Source: Pseudocercospora fijiensis CIRAD86 | Taxonomy: Eukaryota; Ascomycota; Dothideomycetes; Mycosphaerellales; Mycosphaerellaceae | NCBI RefSeq assembly: GCF_000340215.1 | Contig: NW_006921532.1 | Location: 3,609,126-3,673,125 of the forward strand | DNA: 64,000 nt | Direction: 5' to 3' | Part shown: piece by piece, positions 43,001-53,449 of the stretch | How the letters are laid out: every line of letters starts with the position of its first letter | Position numbering within the stretch: the first letter of the stretch is position 1 | The notes under the pieces: model-generated | Databases searched by the model: none | What the model saw: only the letters and a program-made list of their open reading frames with translations | Told to the model about the DNA's origin: nothing | Position numbers and translations under genes: made by a program

Positions 43001-46000
43001 AACGCAAGGATCCTGTTATCGATCGGTGCTCCGTAAAGGATGTATTAGAGACCACTGATAATGATCGGAGCCCAGTAGACAGCTTGACCCGAGGAGTAAG
43101 CAAGCTCAACTTGAAATCGTCCGACGAGGAACGTGCCGCAGCTGCTCAGGAGCCAAGAGGTGCCGCATTCTGGCCGGTTGTGCGACTGATGTGCGATACG
43201 CTCACCCACCTCTGCGACGTGTTCGTAAGACATGGAGTCTTCAATGAAGCCAATTGTGCCTCTGAGAAGGCAGTGAAGACTGCCAGCGCTGCTGGGAATT
43301 GTGAGTTGTCATCGCGAGTTCGATCTCACAGAAGCATCTTTCTAGCTACTACCGGGAAAGTCGAAGAAGCTGAGCTATGCCTTGCTCGCGATCAAGATAA
43401 TAGCACTTCGCTTTCGCTGCTGGCCAAGCTTGAACGGTTCCGTGCACGAGCGGCCATTGCTCTCAAGCATAAAGACATGCAGGACGCCGTTAAAAATTTG
43501 AGCGAGGCCGAAGCTCTCGTCAACGAAACACCACACGAAGGACGCCTATCCAGATTGGAGCTTTTGGCCACTGTTGGAGAGGAGCCTCCTGTCGCGGAAC
43601 CGGGTACCAAAAGTGCTAAGCATCCTGCAAGGAGTAAGCCAGCGTCAGGAGCCAAAGGCAGATCATCTGCGCCCAAAGGAATCCTCAAGAAGTCTGGAGC
43701 GACCAAGGCCACGACGAGCGACAGGACTGGTTCCAGAATTGTTCAGAATGCGGTCCTGACTGGTACGTTTTACATGATTCAAAAAATTGGCCTTGACCTC
43801 TCGTGCCAGAAGGCTGTCATGTGTTTCAAGCTCGGACTTGAAAACAAAACCGATCTTGCACGAGTGGCTGAGCTGTGCAAACAATTCTCAAATGAGCCTA
43901 CTCGATGCCTCATCGAATATTTGATGGCAATGCGCAAGGTCTCTTGTGCCCTCAAATCCGATTTTTCGTTCAACGTATTGCCGGAATCGACGCTGTCATT
44001 TCCGGCAATCCAGCTTCCCGATAGACGGCTGTCCGCAATCAACGCATTTGTGTCACCGGCCGCGAAAACAGCTAAGAATCTCAAAATCGCCAAAGTCGGC
44101 AGCAAGAGCACTGCGAGGGATGAGTCGCTTGGCCGGCTTCTTCTTCAAGCCAGACATTGCATCAATGTTGAAAGCATACAATCGAGAGCGATTTCCACAT
44201 CTGAAGCTCATATGCTCTACTGCATGCTGTCCGATGCGTCATTACTGCTATCGGCTACCTCAGCAGCTGAGGCTGCAAAGGCGCTGCATCCTGTGCAGGA
44301 AGCTATGAGCATCGAATTAGCCCGCATGTACGCGACAGAATGTCAACTGAGTGTTGCCAAGCTCGATGTGAACATGAAACAGGTGTCGGACCTTCTCGCA
44401 TGGCCTCAGCCGGAAGCAAAGGCAAAGCATGCGGTGCTCACGACACGTTCATTCAAGCAAGATTATGTGGATGTCCTGCCAAAGGCATGGACTGCTGTGT
44501 CTCTCAGCCTGAATCAAACATGCGATGAGCTCTACATCGTACGCTACCGCCACGGACAATCGCCTTTAGTATTACGGCTGCCATTCTCACGACACAGATC
44601 TGAGGATAGCGAGGAAGGGCAGTTCCATTTCAATGCTGGTAGAGCAGAACTGCAGGACATCATACAGCTTTCCGACTACACCTGCCACAACTCAATAGAC
44701 ACAAGCATCAAAGGAGCCAAGACCAAGTGGTGGAGTGAGCGCGAAGCGCTTGATAAGAGGCTACACGAGCTATTGATGAACATGGAGAAGCACTGGCTTG
44801 GCGGATTCAAAGGCGTATTCTCTCAGCACGAACATGATAGCGAGCAAGTGGACAAGTTTAAAATGGCACTTGACTCTGTGCTGGCGCGACATTTGCCATC
44901 GCGGCGGCCAGGAAAGAAGAGCTTTCCAAAGCTGGCTCTCGACGATCAAGTTCTGGAACTCTTCATTGGTCTCGGTGCCGACCAAGATGGTGAGGTGGAT
45001 GTCGACGAAGCGCTGCAAGACCTTCTATATTTCGTCGTTGATATTCTTCAATTCAACGGCGAATGCAATGCTTATGACGAAATCGACTTCGACAGCATGG
45101 CGATTGAAGTGCTCGACGCACTGCGAGACTACCACGACGGCGCCGATGGGATTTCAGATGGCGCGCACCTGATCCTCATACTCGACCGTCGCCTGCAAAT
45201 TTTTCCTTGGGAGAGTTTACCGTGTCTCGAAAATGCGAGTGTTAGCCGAGTAGACAGCATGGTCACACTTCGTGACCGCATCACTCAAATGCGAAGTCAG
45301 GGAGCTGGTATTATTGGTGATTACACAGTATCGCGTCGTTCAGGCAGCTATGTCCTAAATCCATCTGGCGATCTCAAGGACACTCAGGCTGCACTTTCGC
45401 CTGAGCTGGAAAAGCTCGCTGGGCTCGACGGCCACGATTGGACATCATTCGTAGGCCAGGCGCCAACAGAGGAGCAGTTCAAGAATGCTTTGACGACTTC
45501 TTCAAGTCTGCTGTACTTCGGGCACGGTGCAGGCTCACAGTACATTCGCTCTCGTGCGATCAAGAAACTTGAGAAATGCAGCGAAGTTGTGTGGCTTATG
45601 GGCTGTTCGTCAGGAGCCGTGACAGAGTATGATGAATTGGAAGCGTTCGCTGTACCTCTAGCGTACATGCAGGCTGGTGATCGAGGTAGCTCTGCTCAGG
45701 AAGTTGACGAAGAATTGGGCCGCTCCAAATGTATGGCTGTGGTTGCCACGCTGTGGGATGTAACAGACAAAGACATCGATCGCTTCTCACTGGCTGTGGG
45801 CGAAGAATGGGGATTATGGTCACCGCCGGCGGCAGCGACTGCGCTTCCTGCAAAGACACCAAGGAAGCAGAGAGGTGCTGTTGCGGCACCATCGACACCG
45901 GAAAAGTCAAGCATAGTGCCGAAAACGCCCAAGGCAAAGAAGACGCCTGCTCCGGCGCGAACTCCAGCTAGGAGTCGGAGTCGTGCGAGAGCAGATGGAC

Positions 46001-46119
46001 CAGCGAAGAAGCAGAGCTTGGTGCAGGCGGTAGCGAGAAGCAGAGACGCATGCTATCTGAGATACCTGAACGGGGCTGCGCCTGTCGTGTATGGCGTGCC
46101 TGTATACTTGGGTGAATGA
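40042..46119 (+). CDS. ESP1: Separase (cohesin-cleaving cysteine protease)
   Basis: One uninterrupted exon of 2025 residues. The long N-terminal part is helical, consistent with the superhelical repeat region of separases. The C-terminal protease domain is unmistakable: HLILILDRRLQIFPWESLPC, then LLYFGHGAGSQYI with catalytic His1828, and VVWLMGCSSGAVTEYDE with catalytic Cys1855, followed by CMAVVATLWDVTDKDIDRF. Separase cleaves the Scc1/Rad21 kleisin at anaphase onset and is inhibited by securin; the Aspergillus ortholog is BimB. A basic, Pro/Lys/Arg-rich stretch (about 1940-2000) is inserted between the protease core and the conserved last residues ending GAAPVVYGVPVYLGE, a probable localisation or regulatory segment. 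The start MATTNDLDLARGVKEAVSAG was chosen because fungal separases begin with a similar short helix. A 6-kb intronless gene stands out among spliced neighbours. Confidence 0.95.
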   Translation: MATTNDLDLARGVKEAVSAGRATSATVSTLHTLLGTPAPPPTSTSTLPSSTRTAKASNAPRATKAASPSAISKATVHVHEDASQLLGPQERYALAAEIVNISLQLLSDAAKSPPPSSPPPCAADRALQVRAGNATPVTLANPESKHDELHSPAKHRAQGLSEKATDWTATAQCSRLAFAHLRSVNPDTFGVKDLPRLQLEKGMLALAGKLTLLHLDSLAAKELSAAKKRFLLLQSAHQRTVDASSKTADKHGLASLLQVDIDAQAFPELLPLLITYHANVLKIMARSRTPAIIEEALQYLQIGSPSSPFETIVAQQRVDGDQGKAVRHLGNLYCAIVRLCPSASSSKDDVACSRAKSPSPLTAFKLQSLALRIRQEMWNIAGHKIDVEKDLAEPFSKALGTFMRRSSAAAGITEAYKVCSDSLVELGLATHKETSSAMSAVSRVLSTLAEQAGLIDQSLAHADQALAQCSGLGNRHARYLAALTRTLCLRSPESLSKGAASDLEVIEQGLLQSLSGSGTDYEMLLTELDHLISSRPKGCNEEVRHRLQSLGRAAGAFASRFAKCCPGKQTKTVTDLLALALYHSKSNEELVSWTSQDTIKALLQSGALTIVCENATTQPASRAWSSTTAVLALSRALKGFVLRSLASGSAKESSMLFDEDHLSPDERGILLEWQLRCAIDVAQKPKYHEALAKLIPSALRELSQVYTCATFPIRRARIAALALRVHEQHPGLLAPHALQVFKNAELFDEDSLASDQGLQSYALDVKTSIAVSQALRQGQKSSCTLKSHLATWQTLIDGARDAKTLEKSVECPTTLLAQLIAVYDYFGMLADDEARLPVARMISQIELLWGADGTRWLNSLVRSASAYLYLGYAEKAGEIFETASKAVEGHETLELEALEFQIHRAEYLLAIDKLGDCQAALQTAAQAREILQPKKIRQQQSTAYRLLHVRAWLLRSKYLLANGNASGALSSAKHAVKVVNGIWAALERKDPVIDRCSVKDVLETTDNDRSPVDSLTRGVSKLNLKSSDEERAAAAQEPRGAAFWPVVRLMCDTLTHLCDVFVRHGVFNEANCASEKAVKTASAAGNCELSSRVRSHRSIFLATTGKVEEAELCLARDQDNSTSLSLLAKLERFRARAAIALKHKDMQDAVKNLSEAEALVNETPHEGRLSRLELLATVGEEPPVAEPGTKSAKHPARSKPASGAKGRSSAPKGILKKSGATKATTSDRTGSRIVQNAVLTGTFYMIQKIGLDLSCQKAVMCFKLGLENKTDLARVAELCKQFSNEPTRCLIEYLMAMRKVSCALKSDFSFNVLPESTLSFPAIQLPDRRLSAINAFVSPAAKTAKNLKIAKVGSKSTARDESLGRLLLQARHCINVESIQSRAISTSEAHMLYCMLSDASLLLSATSAAEAAKALHPVQEAMSIELARMYATECQLSVAKLDVNMKQVSDLLAWPQPEAKAKHAVLTTRSFKQDYVDVLPKAWTAVSLSLNQTCDELYIVRYRHGQSPLVLRLPFSRHRSEDSEEGQFHFNAGRAELQDIIQLSDYTCHNSIDTSIKGAKTKWWSEREALDKRLHELLMNMEKHWLGGFKGVFSQHEHDSEQVDKFKMALDSVLARHLPSRRPGKKSFPKLALDDQVLELFIGLGADQDGEVDVDEALQDLLYFVVDILQFNGECNAYDEIDFDSMAIEVLDALRDYHDGADGISDGAHLILILDRRLQIFPWESLPCLENASVSRVDSMVTLRDRITQMRSQGAGIIGDYTVSRRSGSYVLNPSGDLKDTQAALSPELEKLAGLDGHDWTSFVGQAPTEEQFKNALTTSSSLLYFGHGAGSQYIRSRAIKKLEKCSEVVWLMGCSSGAVTEYDELEAFAVPLAYMQAGDRGSSAQEVDEELGRSKCMAVVATLWDVTDKDIDRFSLAVGEEWGLWSPPAAATALPAKTPRKQRGAVAAPSTPEKSSIVPKTPKAKKTPAPARTPARSRSRARADGPAKKQSLVQAVARSRDACYLRYLNGAAPVVYGVPVYLGE

Positions 46120-47223
46120 GGCACATACTTGTTACACGTCTACCTATTCAGCGCCATTTTAGCAAGGCGTTGGTGGTTGACGATATTTGATTTGGAAATG
46201 GAAGTGGTGTGGTAATAGTCATGAATCTGTCCACTGCGGGTTTTCGCATGGGCTTTGATGCACCTAATAAGTATGCATATCCGGATCGTAGTGAGCATCG
46301 TCTGAGAAATTCCTGGTCTCTATGCCCGATGCTTCTGCTGTAAGTGATTGTGATTGTCCGGCCTTGGATGCTTTGCAAGGAAGGCGTCATTTCCTCGTAC
46401 GAGCTAGCTGGCTGCTACATAGGGAGGGACAGGGACTATAATTTGAGGATCAGGCGCAAGCAAGAGCGACTCCTTCATTCATCTGCTATTCTACTACGTT
46501 ACAGTGCCTTGCTCGGTCTTCGCTTCCCACGAGCATTATTACAGTCTTGTGTCGCACGAGTACGAGGTCTCGACCGAGAGGGATCAGCATGCTCGTCATG
46601 GCAATGCCTGTGATCAGGCAGCGAGATGCCAGCCAGGGGTAGTCACAAGGCTGCGGTGTGATATACGCACGCCGCCACAACCGGTCGTCGCCCATCGCGA
46701 TTGACCAGGAGTGTTCGGTGTTCGGTTCCGGTTGTGTGGCAGGCATTTCTTTGGAGCTAGTCTGCTAGATCCTTAGCCTTGCCGTCCATGGACATGGATA
46801 TGGATGGTTCAGCATGCCTTGTGCCTTCTCCCCTAGGTTTATAAATTCGGAGGCGAATTCTTTTCTATATCGAAGTTTGTAATAGAAGATTAGTAGGTTA
46901 GGCTCTCGTCTCGTAGGCGTTACTAGTATAGAGTTAACTTCGGCTTTAAGCGCTCGTATATAGTTTCGTATTTAATGCCGAAAGGCCGAATAGCGAGAAC
47001 GCGAACCGTTGCCTGACCAGAACTGTACTCTTCTAACAACTTCATTTTTGGGTATTGCCATCATCACCACCTTGCGGAATTTGGGTGGCGGTGGCGGTGG
47101 CGTTGTTCATCTCTGATTACTATAAACTTCCGGAGAAGACGCGCAGAACAAGGAGGAGCTTTTCGATACCGCTCGCCGTGCTTGGCCCCATGTGCGGCTT
47201 TTTGCACCAGGTCCAGCGACCCC
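46120..47223. other. Intergenic region with a RIP relic
   Basis: 1.1 kb between separase and the MFS gene, both on the plus strand. It holds the separase 3' UTR, an AT-rich RIP-like segment at about 46840-47010, and the MFS promoter. Short frames have no recognisable content. Confidence 0.45.
46840..47010. repeat. Short RIP-mutated repeat relic
   Basis: About 170 bp with no CpA and only two or three TpG, rich in TpA and CpG, in sharp contrast to its flanks and like the repeat block at 1-8640. It includes taggcgtta-type words also common in that satellite, but I could not align a full unit. It is probably a degraded transposon or satellite fragment. Confidence 0.6.
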
Positions 47224-48830
47224 ATGTCCAGCGCATCTGAGAAACATCATCATCACGCGGCCGACTCCGGCAGCGAGAGACACCCGGACTCCCTGGTGAA
47301 CAACGATGGTGCCGAGAAGGCTCTTCCCGTCGATGGAGACGCTGGTAACCACAGGCACGTCTCGGAAGCGCAACACACTTCACCATCATCATCGCCTGCA
47401 CAGCAACCTGCCGCCGCGCCAGCTGCTCCAGGCCCAGTACCAAATGGAGGCGTCCAGGCTTGGCTTCAGGTGCTCGGAGGATGGATGTTGTTCTTCAATA
47501 CATGGTAAAGAATGAATACTTCCACAGAACCGGAGATCATTACTAACCACACAACTCCATAGGGGCATCCTAAACACATTTGGCGTATTCCAAACATACT
47601 ACGAAAGCGGCGCCCTGTTCACAGAGACCTCGTCGAACATATCATGGATTGGCAGTATTCAAGCATTCATGGTGCTGGTGGTCGGGGCTTTTGTCGGACC
47701 CATCTATGATCGAGGGCATCTGCGAGCTCTCCTCCTGCTCGGCTCATTCATGGTTGTATTCGGCTTTATGATGCTCAGTCTATGCACGGAATTCTGGCAA
47801 TGCCTGCTCGCTCAAGGCTTTGTCGTTGGCATCGGCGGCGGGTGTCTCTTCGTACCATCTGTCGCCATTCTGCCTACCTACTTCTCCACCAAAATTGGCG
47901 CCGCCATCGGAATCGCTGCATCGGGAAGTTCTATGGTGAGCATATACGTATGACTTGCATGGAGACAAGGCTAGTGGCTAACATCTCTTCCAGGGAGGCA
48001 TCATCTACCCCATCATGTTCTACCAGCTGATCAACGTCGACCGCATTGGTTTTGGATGGAGTGTCAGGATTCTTGGATTCACTGCTCTTGCTACTCTTCT
48101 CATCCCCATCTTCATCCTCCGACAGAGAGTAAAGCCACCGAAGCCTCGCTCTCTGATTGACTGGACGGCTTTTAAAGACGTACCATATGTAAGTCACAAC
48201 ACGAGCCGGACATTCATCATGCACATACAAAGCTGACCCTGGTAGATGGTCTTCGTCTTCGGAACCTTAATAGGCTTCATCGGCCTCTATGTCGGATTCT
48301 TCTACATCTCGTACTACGGCCAGGCCAGAGGCTACACGAACGAGAGCCTTTCCTTCTACTTAGTCCCCATCCTGAACGCCGGCTCTGTCTTTGGCCGAAC
48401 AATCCCTAATATCCTAGCCGACAAAGTTGGTCCTGCAAACGTCATCACTCCAGGCGCTCTCATCGTGGGTATTGTACTCCTCTGCTTCATGGCCGTCCAC
48501 AATGCCGGCGGCATCATCGTCACCACCCTTCTCTTCGGCTTCTTCTCCGGCATCTTCATTGCGCTGCCGCCCGTCCTGTTTGTGGCCCTTACGACAGATA
48601 AATCCAAAGTCGGCACACGTATCGGAATGGGATTCGCTTTCGTCGGTCTTGGTGTGCTTGCAGGAGGCCCCGGTGGTGGTGCCATTCTGGGCACTGGCTC
48701 CGGCAACCCGGCCGACTTGCACTGGACCGGCGCGTGGACATATGCTGGAGTCATGTCGATAGGATCCAGTATTATCTTCATTGCCGTAAGAATTATGATC
48801 GGAGGGACAAAGCTTGGGGTGAAATGTTGA
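47224..48830 (+). CDS. MFS transporter, monocarboxylate-permease (MCT) type
   Basis: Four exons: 47224-47504, 47563-47935, 47994-48188, 48246-48830; 477 residues. The first intron carries a perfect TACTAAC branch site. A Ser/His/Pro-rich cytosolic N-terminus of about 75 residues precedes the first helix, GGVQAWLQVLGGWMLFFNTW, continuing GILNTFGVFQTYYES, the opening typical of fungal MCT/SLC16-like proteins. Further marks are GSIQAFMVLVVGAFVGPIYD, VGIGGGCLFVPSVAILPTYF and SFYLVPILNAGSVFGRTIPN. Around twelve membrane helices are visible. Such proteins move monocarboxylates, riboflavin or secondary-metabolite-like compounds across the plasma or internal membranes; the substrate is not inferable. 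Confidence 0.9.
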
Positions 48831-51800
48831 AGACATCGACAGATTGTGCTTACAACAGAAAAGCATGGCATTGTAAGTAATAACAGCGAAGCGGCATAGA
48901 TGATGGTTTTGTAGAGTTGCGAAGATGTCTGGGGTAATATTCTACGAATTGATTGACACTGTTTGCCCTTGTCACGCAGGATACAGCCATCTCGTCTTGT
49001 TGTAATAATGCAGTCCGTACACTCCGGGCAATGGTCTCCGTGTTCGAAGAGCGCACAATGGGCTTCAAAGAGATAGATAGCCTCTTGTTACACCTATCCA
49101 TATACGCTCATCTCGTGCCCTACCTGCCTAAAACGTGGGAACCTAACAATGTACTGCAGTTAGCATACGAGGGATCGCACACAGCGTTCGCGTAGTTAGC
49201 TCTATACTAGCTGTATAGCTAGGCAAGTCTGTTCTAGCGCTAGGGCAAGAAAAGGTATATATCTCTTTTTCCAACGTCGTCGATGCTATCGAGATATCGC
49301 GCTTAGAGAAGAACGGCACCCCGATCTGTACCTCGGATGCATGTAATAAATGCCAACTGGGTGCTCGGGGAGCATACAGTGTGTATATGTGTGGTAGAGT
49401 ATGCGTTGTAAGCAAATTCGCCTATGCGCGGAGCGATGGAGCCGCGCGCATGCACGAGGAAGAGGAGGGTACATGTAGGCTGTATAATAAGCAATATGTA
49501 TTGTCATCATCATCGAAAGACGAAGATACTTTCTTTCCTCCGAATCCTCCCTCCTGCGATTCTGCACTCATCATTATGAGATCTTGGCCGGGCCGGGAAG
49601 TCTGGTCGGGCGCGGGGCGTTTTGCGGTTCTTCTTCTTTGCATGTTCCAGCATGATGATGATGATGATGAGGGACGTGGTTCTGCGATTTCGAAGACGCA
49701 GACTTCGGAGCTTGATGATGAGCTCCATGTTGCAATGCAGGTTGCCAGCCGTCATGTGTCATCATCAGGGCGCTCTGCTTTCATGCAGCCCTACAACAAG
49801 GCCACGGGCGAGTGTGACGCATTCAGTGCTACACTGTCGGTGCCGAACTTGTCGCAACGACGGGAGGATCACGATGTACGGTCGCAAAGTGTCATCCGCG
49901 AGCCTCTTCCATGGGCCTGGGTCAAGGGAAACGGAGAGCCTGCCTGCTGTGACCGCCCGGTCGCAACACCAAACATGAAGCAGCGCAGCATCAATTGGTG
50001 GCTTGGACGTGTGGCATGTCGAAGCAGGTACGTATCCTGACCTGGCCGGTCAAGAGCTTCGCAGTAGCTCGGCTTGTACTTTCCTGGTGCATTGGTGTTG
50101 AGAGGGGAGGGGTGTGAAGCAGTGAAGGAAGCCCTGACGCCTTTGCGGGAGGATTGCCGCAGGATTACGCTAGCCTCGCCTAGCCTGCAGATTCGTGTGG
50201 CTCGCGCTGGCGTGCCTGCGACCAGCGATAGCGATGCCACTTTTCGAGTCAAGGATTGTTCTGTACATACGGTCATGGAGCCGCCAGAGACCCTGCAAGC
50301 AAGCAAGCAGCAGGGATGCCAACACCGACTTCACTCGGGACGAGTATATGAGCGTGCACGGCAGGAGCCAGTGAGAGAGCACGCCATGGCGGTGACAGAA
50401 TGTGCCGCGTGTATCAGCTTCTCACGTTGGTGTAATGCTTTCACGATTCTCGAATTGAGGCCGCCGCGCTTTGCGAGCACTCATGGGCCGCCTGGATGGT
50501 GAACTCATCTACATAGCAGACTTACGCGGATTCGGCAATGGGGAAAAGTGCCGTCTGACTTGGAGCCATCCATCTCACGTTGGCTTCACGTGGTGGTGCG
50601 ATGCTGCATGTTGCGGATGAGAAGGCAAGTCATGATTGGGACACGTTGGCTGCATATTGGAATGAGTCGGGGGGAATGGTGCAAGTAAACCCATGTCGCT
50701 CACTGACATGCCCACGTGCTCGGCAGGTGACGGTGACGGTGACGGTGACGGCGAGAACTTCGCCCGAGCTTACGGGCAAGCACGGCCGTAGTGCTGGGCT
50801 TTGTCAGAAGATCCACTCTGGGCCTATCTCGAGCAGAGGGCGAGCCCTGACGAACTAGCATCGTCCATGTACGTACGTAGTTCGGTTCACGATAACATGT
50901 CGATCAGAGGGAAGATAGTTATTGTCGTGTGCTCGCACGGAAGATCAAGACCAACAATAACGATCGACGTCTTTGGTTTCAAGAGCGCCCTGGCAAGGTT
51001 GTGGATACTTGGGATAGAGTTAGGCTACCGATTGGGTTGGCCGGCTTGCACAGGACGGTCGTCGGCACCGTGCCCGTGCTGGCCTGTGCCACACGCTGTG
51101 GGCAGTGGAGGAGAGCAGAGCAGATGTCGAAACAAAGAGGAGCAGTCCCTTGGTCGCGTTAAAGTAGTATCCTGACCCAGCAAGTACCGCCAGCCTGACC
51201 ACCGGCGACGCCTTTAGTTTGTGTGAGGAGGTCGGCGCTGCCGAATGCACTTGCGGGGAGCGGGCGCCACTATTCTAGCCCACGAGGCAGGCATCCTTCC
51301 TTCCAGGAAAGCTTGTACCGTGTGGCTTATGAATCTCCACAATCCGCGCAAGGATCGAAGGGCGGCACAAGCGAAATCGTGCTGACTGTCTTCTGAAGGT
51401 TCGACCATCGCTGCAATCATACCACGGTCCATGTCTATCTAACCGTACAGTAGTCGCGATTTTTGTGGTCGAGCACGAGAAGGTGTCAAAGCCATTGCTG
51501 TCACCGCACGCGAAACTATCCCAAGGATTCCCCATCTCGTGCAAGTTCGTAGATCGGCGTCGTGGAGATCCTTCCCGTGGGCCAGCCCCTGTGACCAGAC
51601 GTGGCCCCCAAGATGTGTCTGTTACTCAGGTGTATGCGAGCAGGATCAACGTCGTGGAGTAGGACGAATGGAAAATGCCCCGACGAGCCTCTCAACGTCA
51701 GCACCAGCGACACTGTTGCTGGAGATGGCGAATCCTCCTAGCCCTAGCCGCTGCCATTCCTGGGCTCTTGTCTACCAGCAGGCACCTTTATTAATGCTCC

Positions 51801-53449
51801 GTGTTGCATGTGGATAGTGCGCTAAGTGCGGTGATTGCGAGTCCGGCTCATTCGCCCTACCCGTGATTCCTGATCAGCTCCTGCAGGATTGAATGGCTTG
51901 CCAATCTGCATGGATATGACACTCGAGACAATCTCGAAGTGTGATTGGGCCTGTTCTTCTGTGTGCCGGGATCTGCTCACCGGTGCTTGGACCTGCTCGC
52001 TTCTGCAATCACATGCCTGCCCGTTCGGAGAAGGCATCGCGATTCATGACGATACAAGTACCACAGACCTACCGTGCAAAGCGTGCATCACCGATGGCTG
52101 GCAGTGCAATCCAACAGAGCTTGACCGGAATGCCTGGAGTGACGTCGAAGCACACCGAGTGCTCTGCGGTGAGGCAGACCACCAAGCCTCGATCCGACAC
52201 GCAGTCCAGGCCGGGAATGGCTAGCAGATTACCGCAAGAGGCAAAAGGCGTGCATAAGCGACGCGAAACACGCCCGAAATAGACTTCTCACGCAGATGTA
52301 GACCGCTCAGCCACGTCTGCCGCACGAAACGAAACAATAATGCATACAGCGCAGTGCAGTGCAGCAGCGGACGGGTCTTCCGACTGTGATCGAATCAAAG
52401 CGCGCATCTGCAGCCGGCCAGCATGGGTCACAGTGGTGAGGTCGACCCGCCTTCATTTGCGGGCGTGCGTGGGGAGGTGCTGGTGCTGTGTGCCCAGGTC
52501 ACACATCTCATCATGCTCGATCAAGCCCTATCCGCTTACATACGCTTAGAATAATTCGGCGCCGCTCCACCATCGCTTGGGCGATCGCTACTGGCCTATG
52601 GCCCATTAATATTGCGCTGCTTGCTGGGAGTCTACGCTGGCCGGCCTGCGATGTTCCGCTGCGAACGGAAAGCAAGGCTGGCCGGCGGGCTGTCAGACGC
52701 CTTCGGCTACCGTTTGGCATGCCGCGAGCAGCAGTACAGTACCGTACCATTCTGCTGCTCGGGTACCACGAGAGGCCGGCGACGCTAGCCGACGGACCAA
52801 AAGGGAAACTGTGGCACGGTCGTTTGGCCTGCATCCTGCGCATTGCATTCACCGTACCGTACCGTATGCGCCATGCCATGGCCCATGCCATCATGCAGGG
52901 GCCCTAGCGGAGGAGAGGCACACCCTAACGATGTCTATGCATCCTGCTCTCACCTCGCGCCAGACCCGTCTGCCTCACGGCACGCGTGGCTCGTGCTGCG
53001 CATCTCTGATATTCTTATACATAGCCTCTTGACTTCGCCTCCAATGGAGCTCGCGTCTAATTCAGGCCTACAACTCGCACTCCTTTGCATCATCAGACAA
53101 CATTAACGGCCATTCATCTTCCCTTGACGACCACCTAAGCCAGGCTTCGACACACATTGCGGGCTTCAGGTACCCGCGCGGATATCCTTACACCTCGCTG
53201 CGACTACCCAGCATATCGAACTCAATACCACTTTACAAGCGAGCAGCCTGCCGAAGACCAACACACTGTGGCGCTTTGCAGATTGCGATTCAAGGAGGAA
53301 TAGAACGTTAGAAGGATCGCGGAGAGTCACTGGGTAAGCAAGCTCGTCATCTTATACACCATTCCGTCCATCCTAATCCCTCGAGCAGCTCTTTCGCTCC
53401 CAACAACACCTCTTCTGCCTGTCTACTGCTCATGCTTTGAGCTGTGGCC
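48831..53449. other. 4.6-kb region without a recognisable gene; long upstream region of the C2H2 factor
   Basis: This is the largest gene-free stretch outside the repeat block. Frames up to 219 codons occur but overlap on several strands, lack domains and use low-complexity runs. Visible features: (GAT)n at about 49653-49672, a (GGTGAC)n run at about 50727-50750, GTACC-rich words at about 52735-52865, and a GCCATG/CATGGC cluster at 52868-52890. Just before the start at 53450, GTAAGC at 53335 and CGAGCAG ending 53391 could bound a 57-bp 5' UTR intron. A long regulatory and leader region is common upstream of fungal developmental regulators; that reading is inference. Confidence 0.4.

Noticed and set aside
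49381..50040. 219-codon plus-strand frame in the long gene-free interval
   Set aside because: Starts in a low-complexity stretch, has no domain, and other frames overlap it at similar length; unsupported as a gene.
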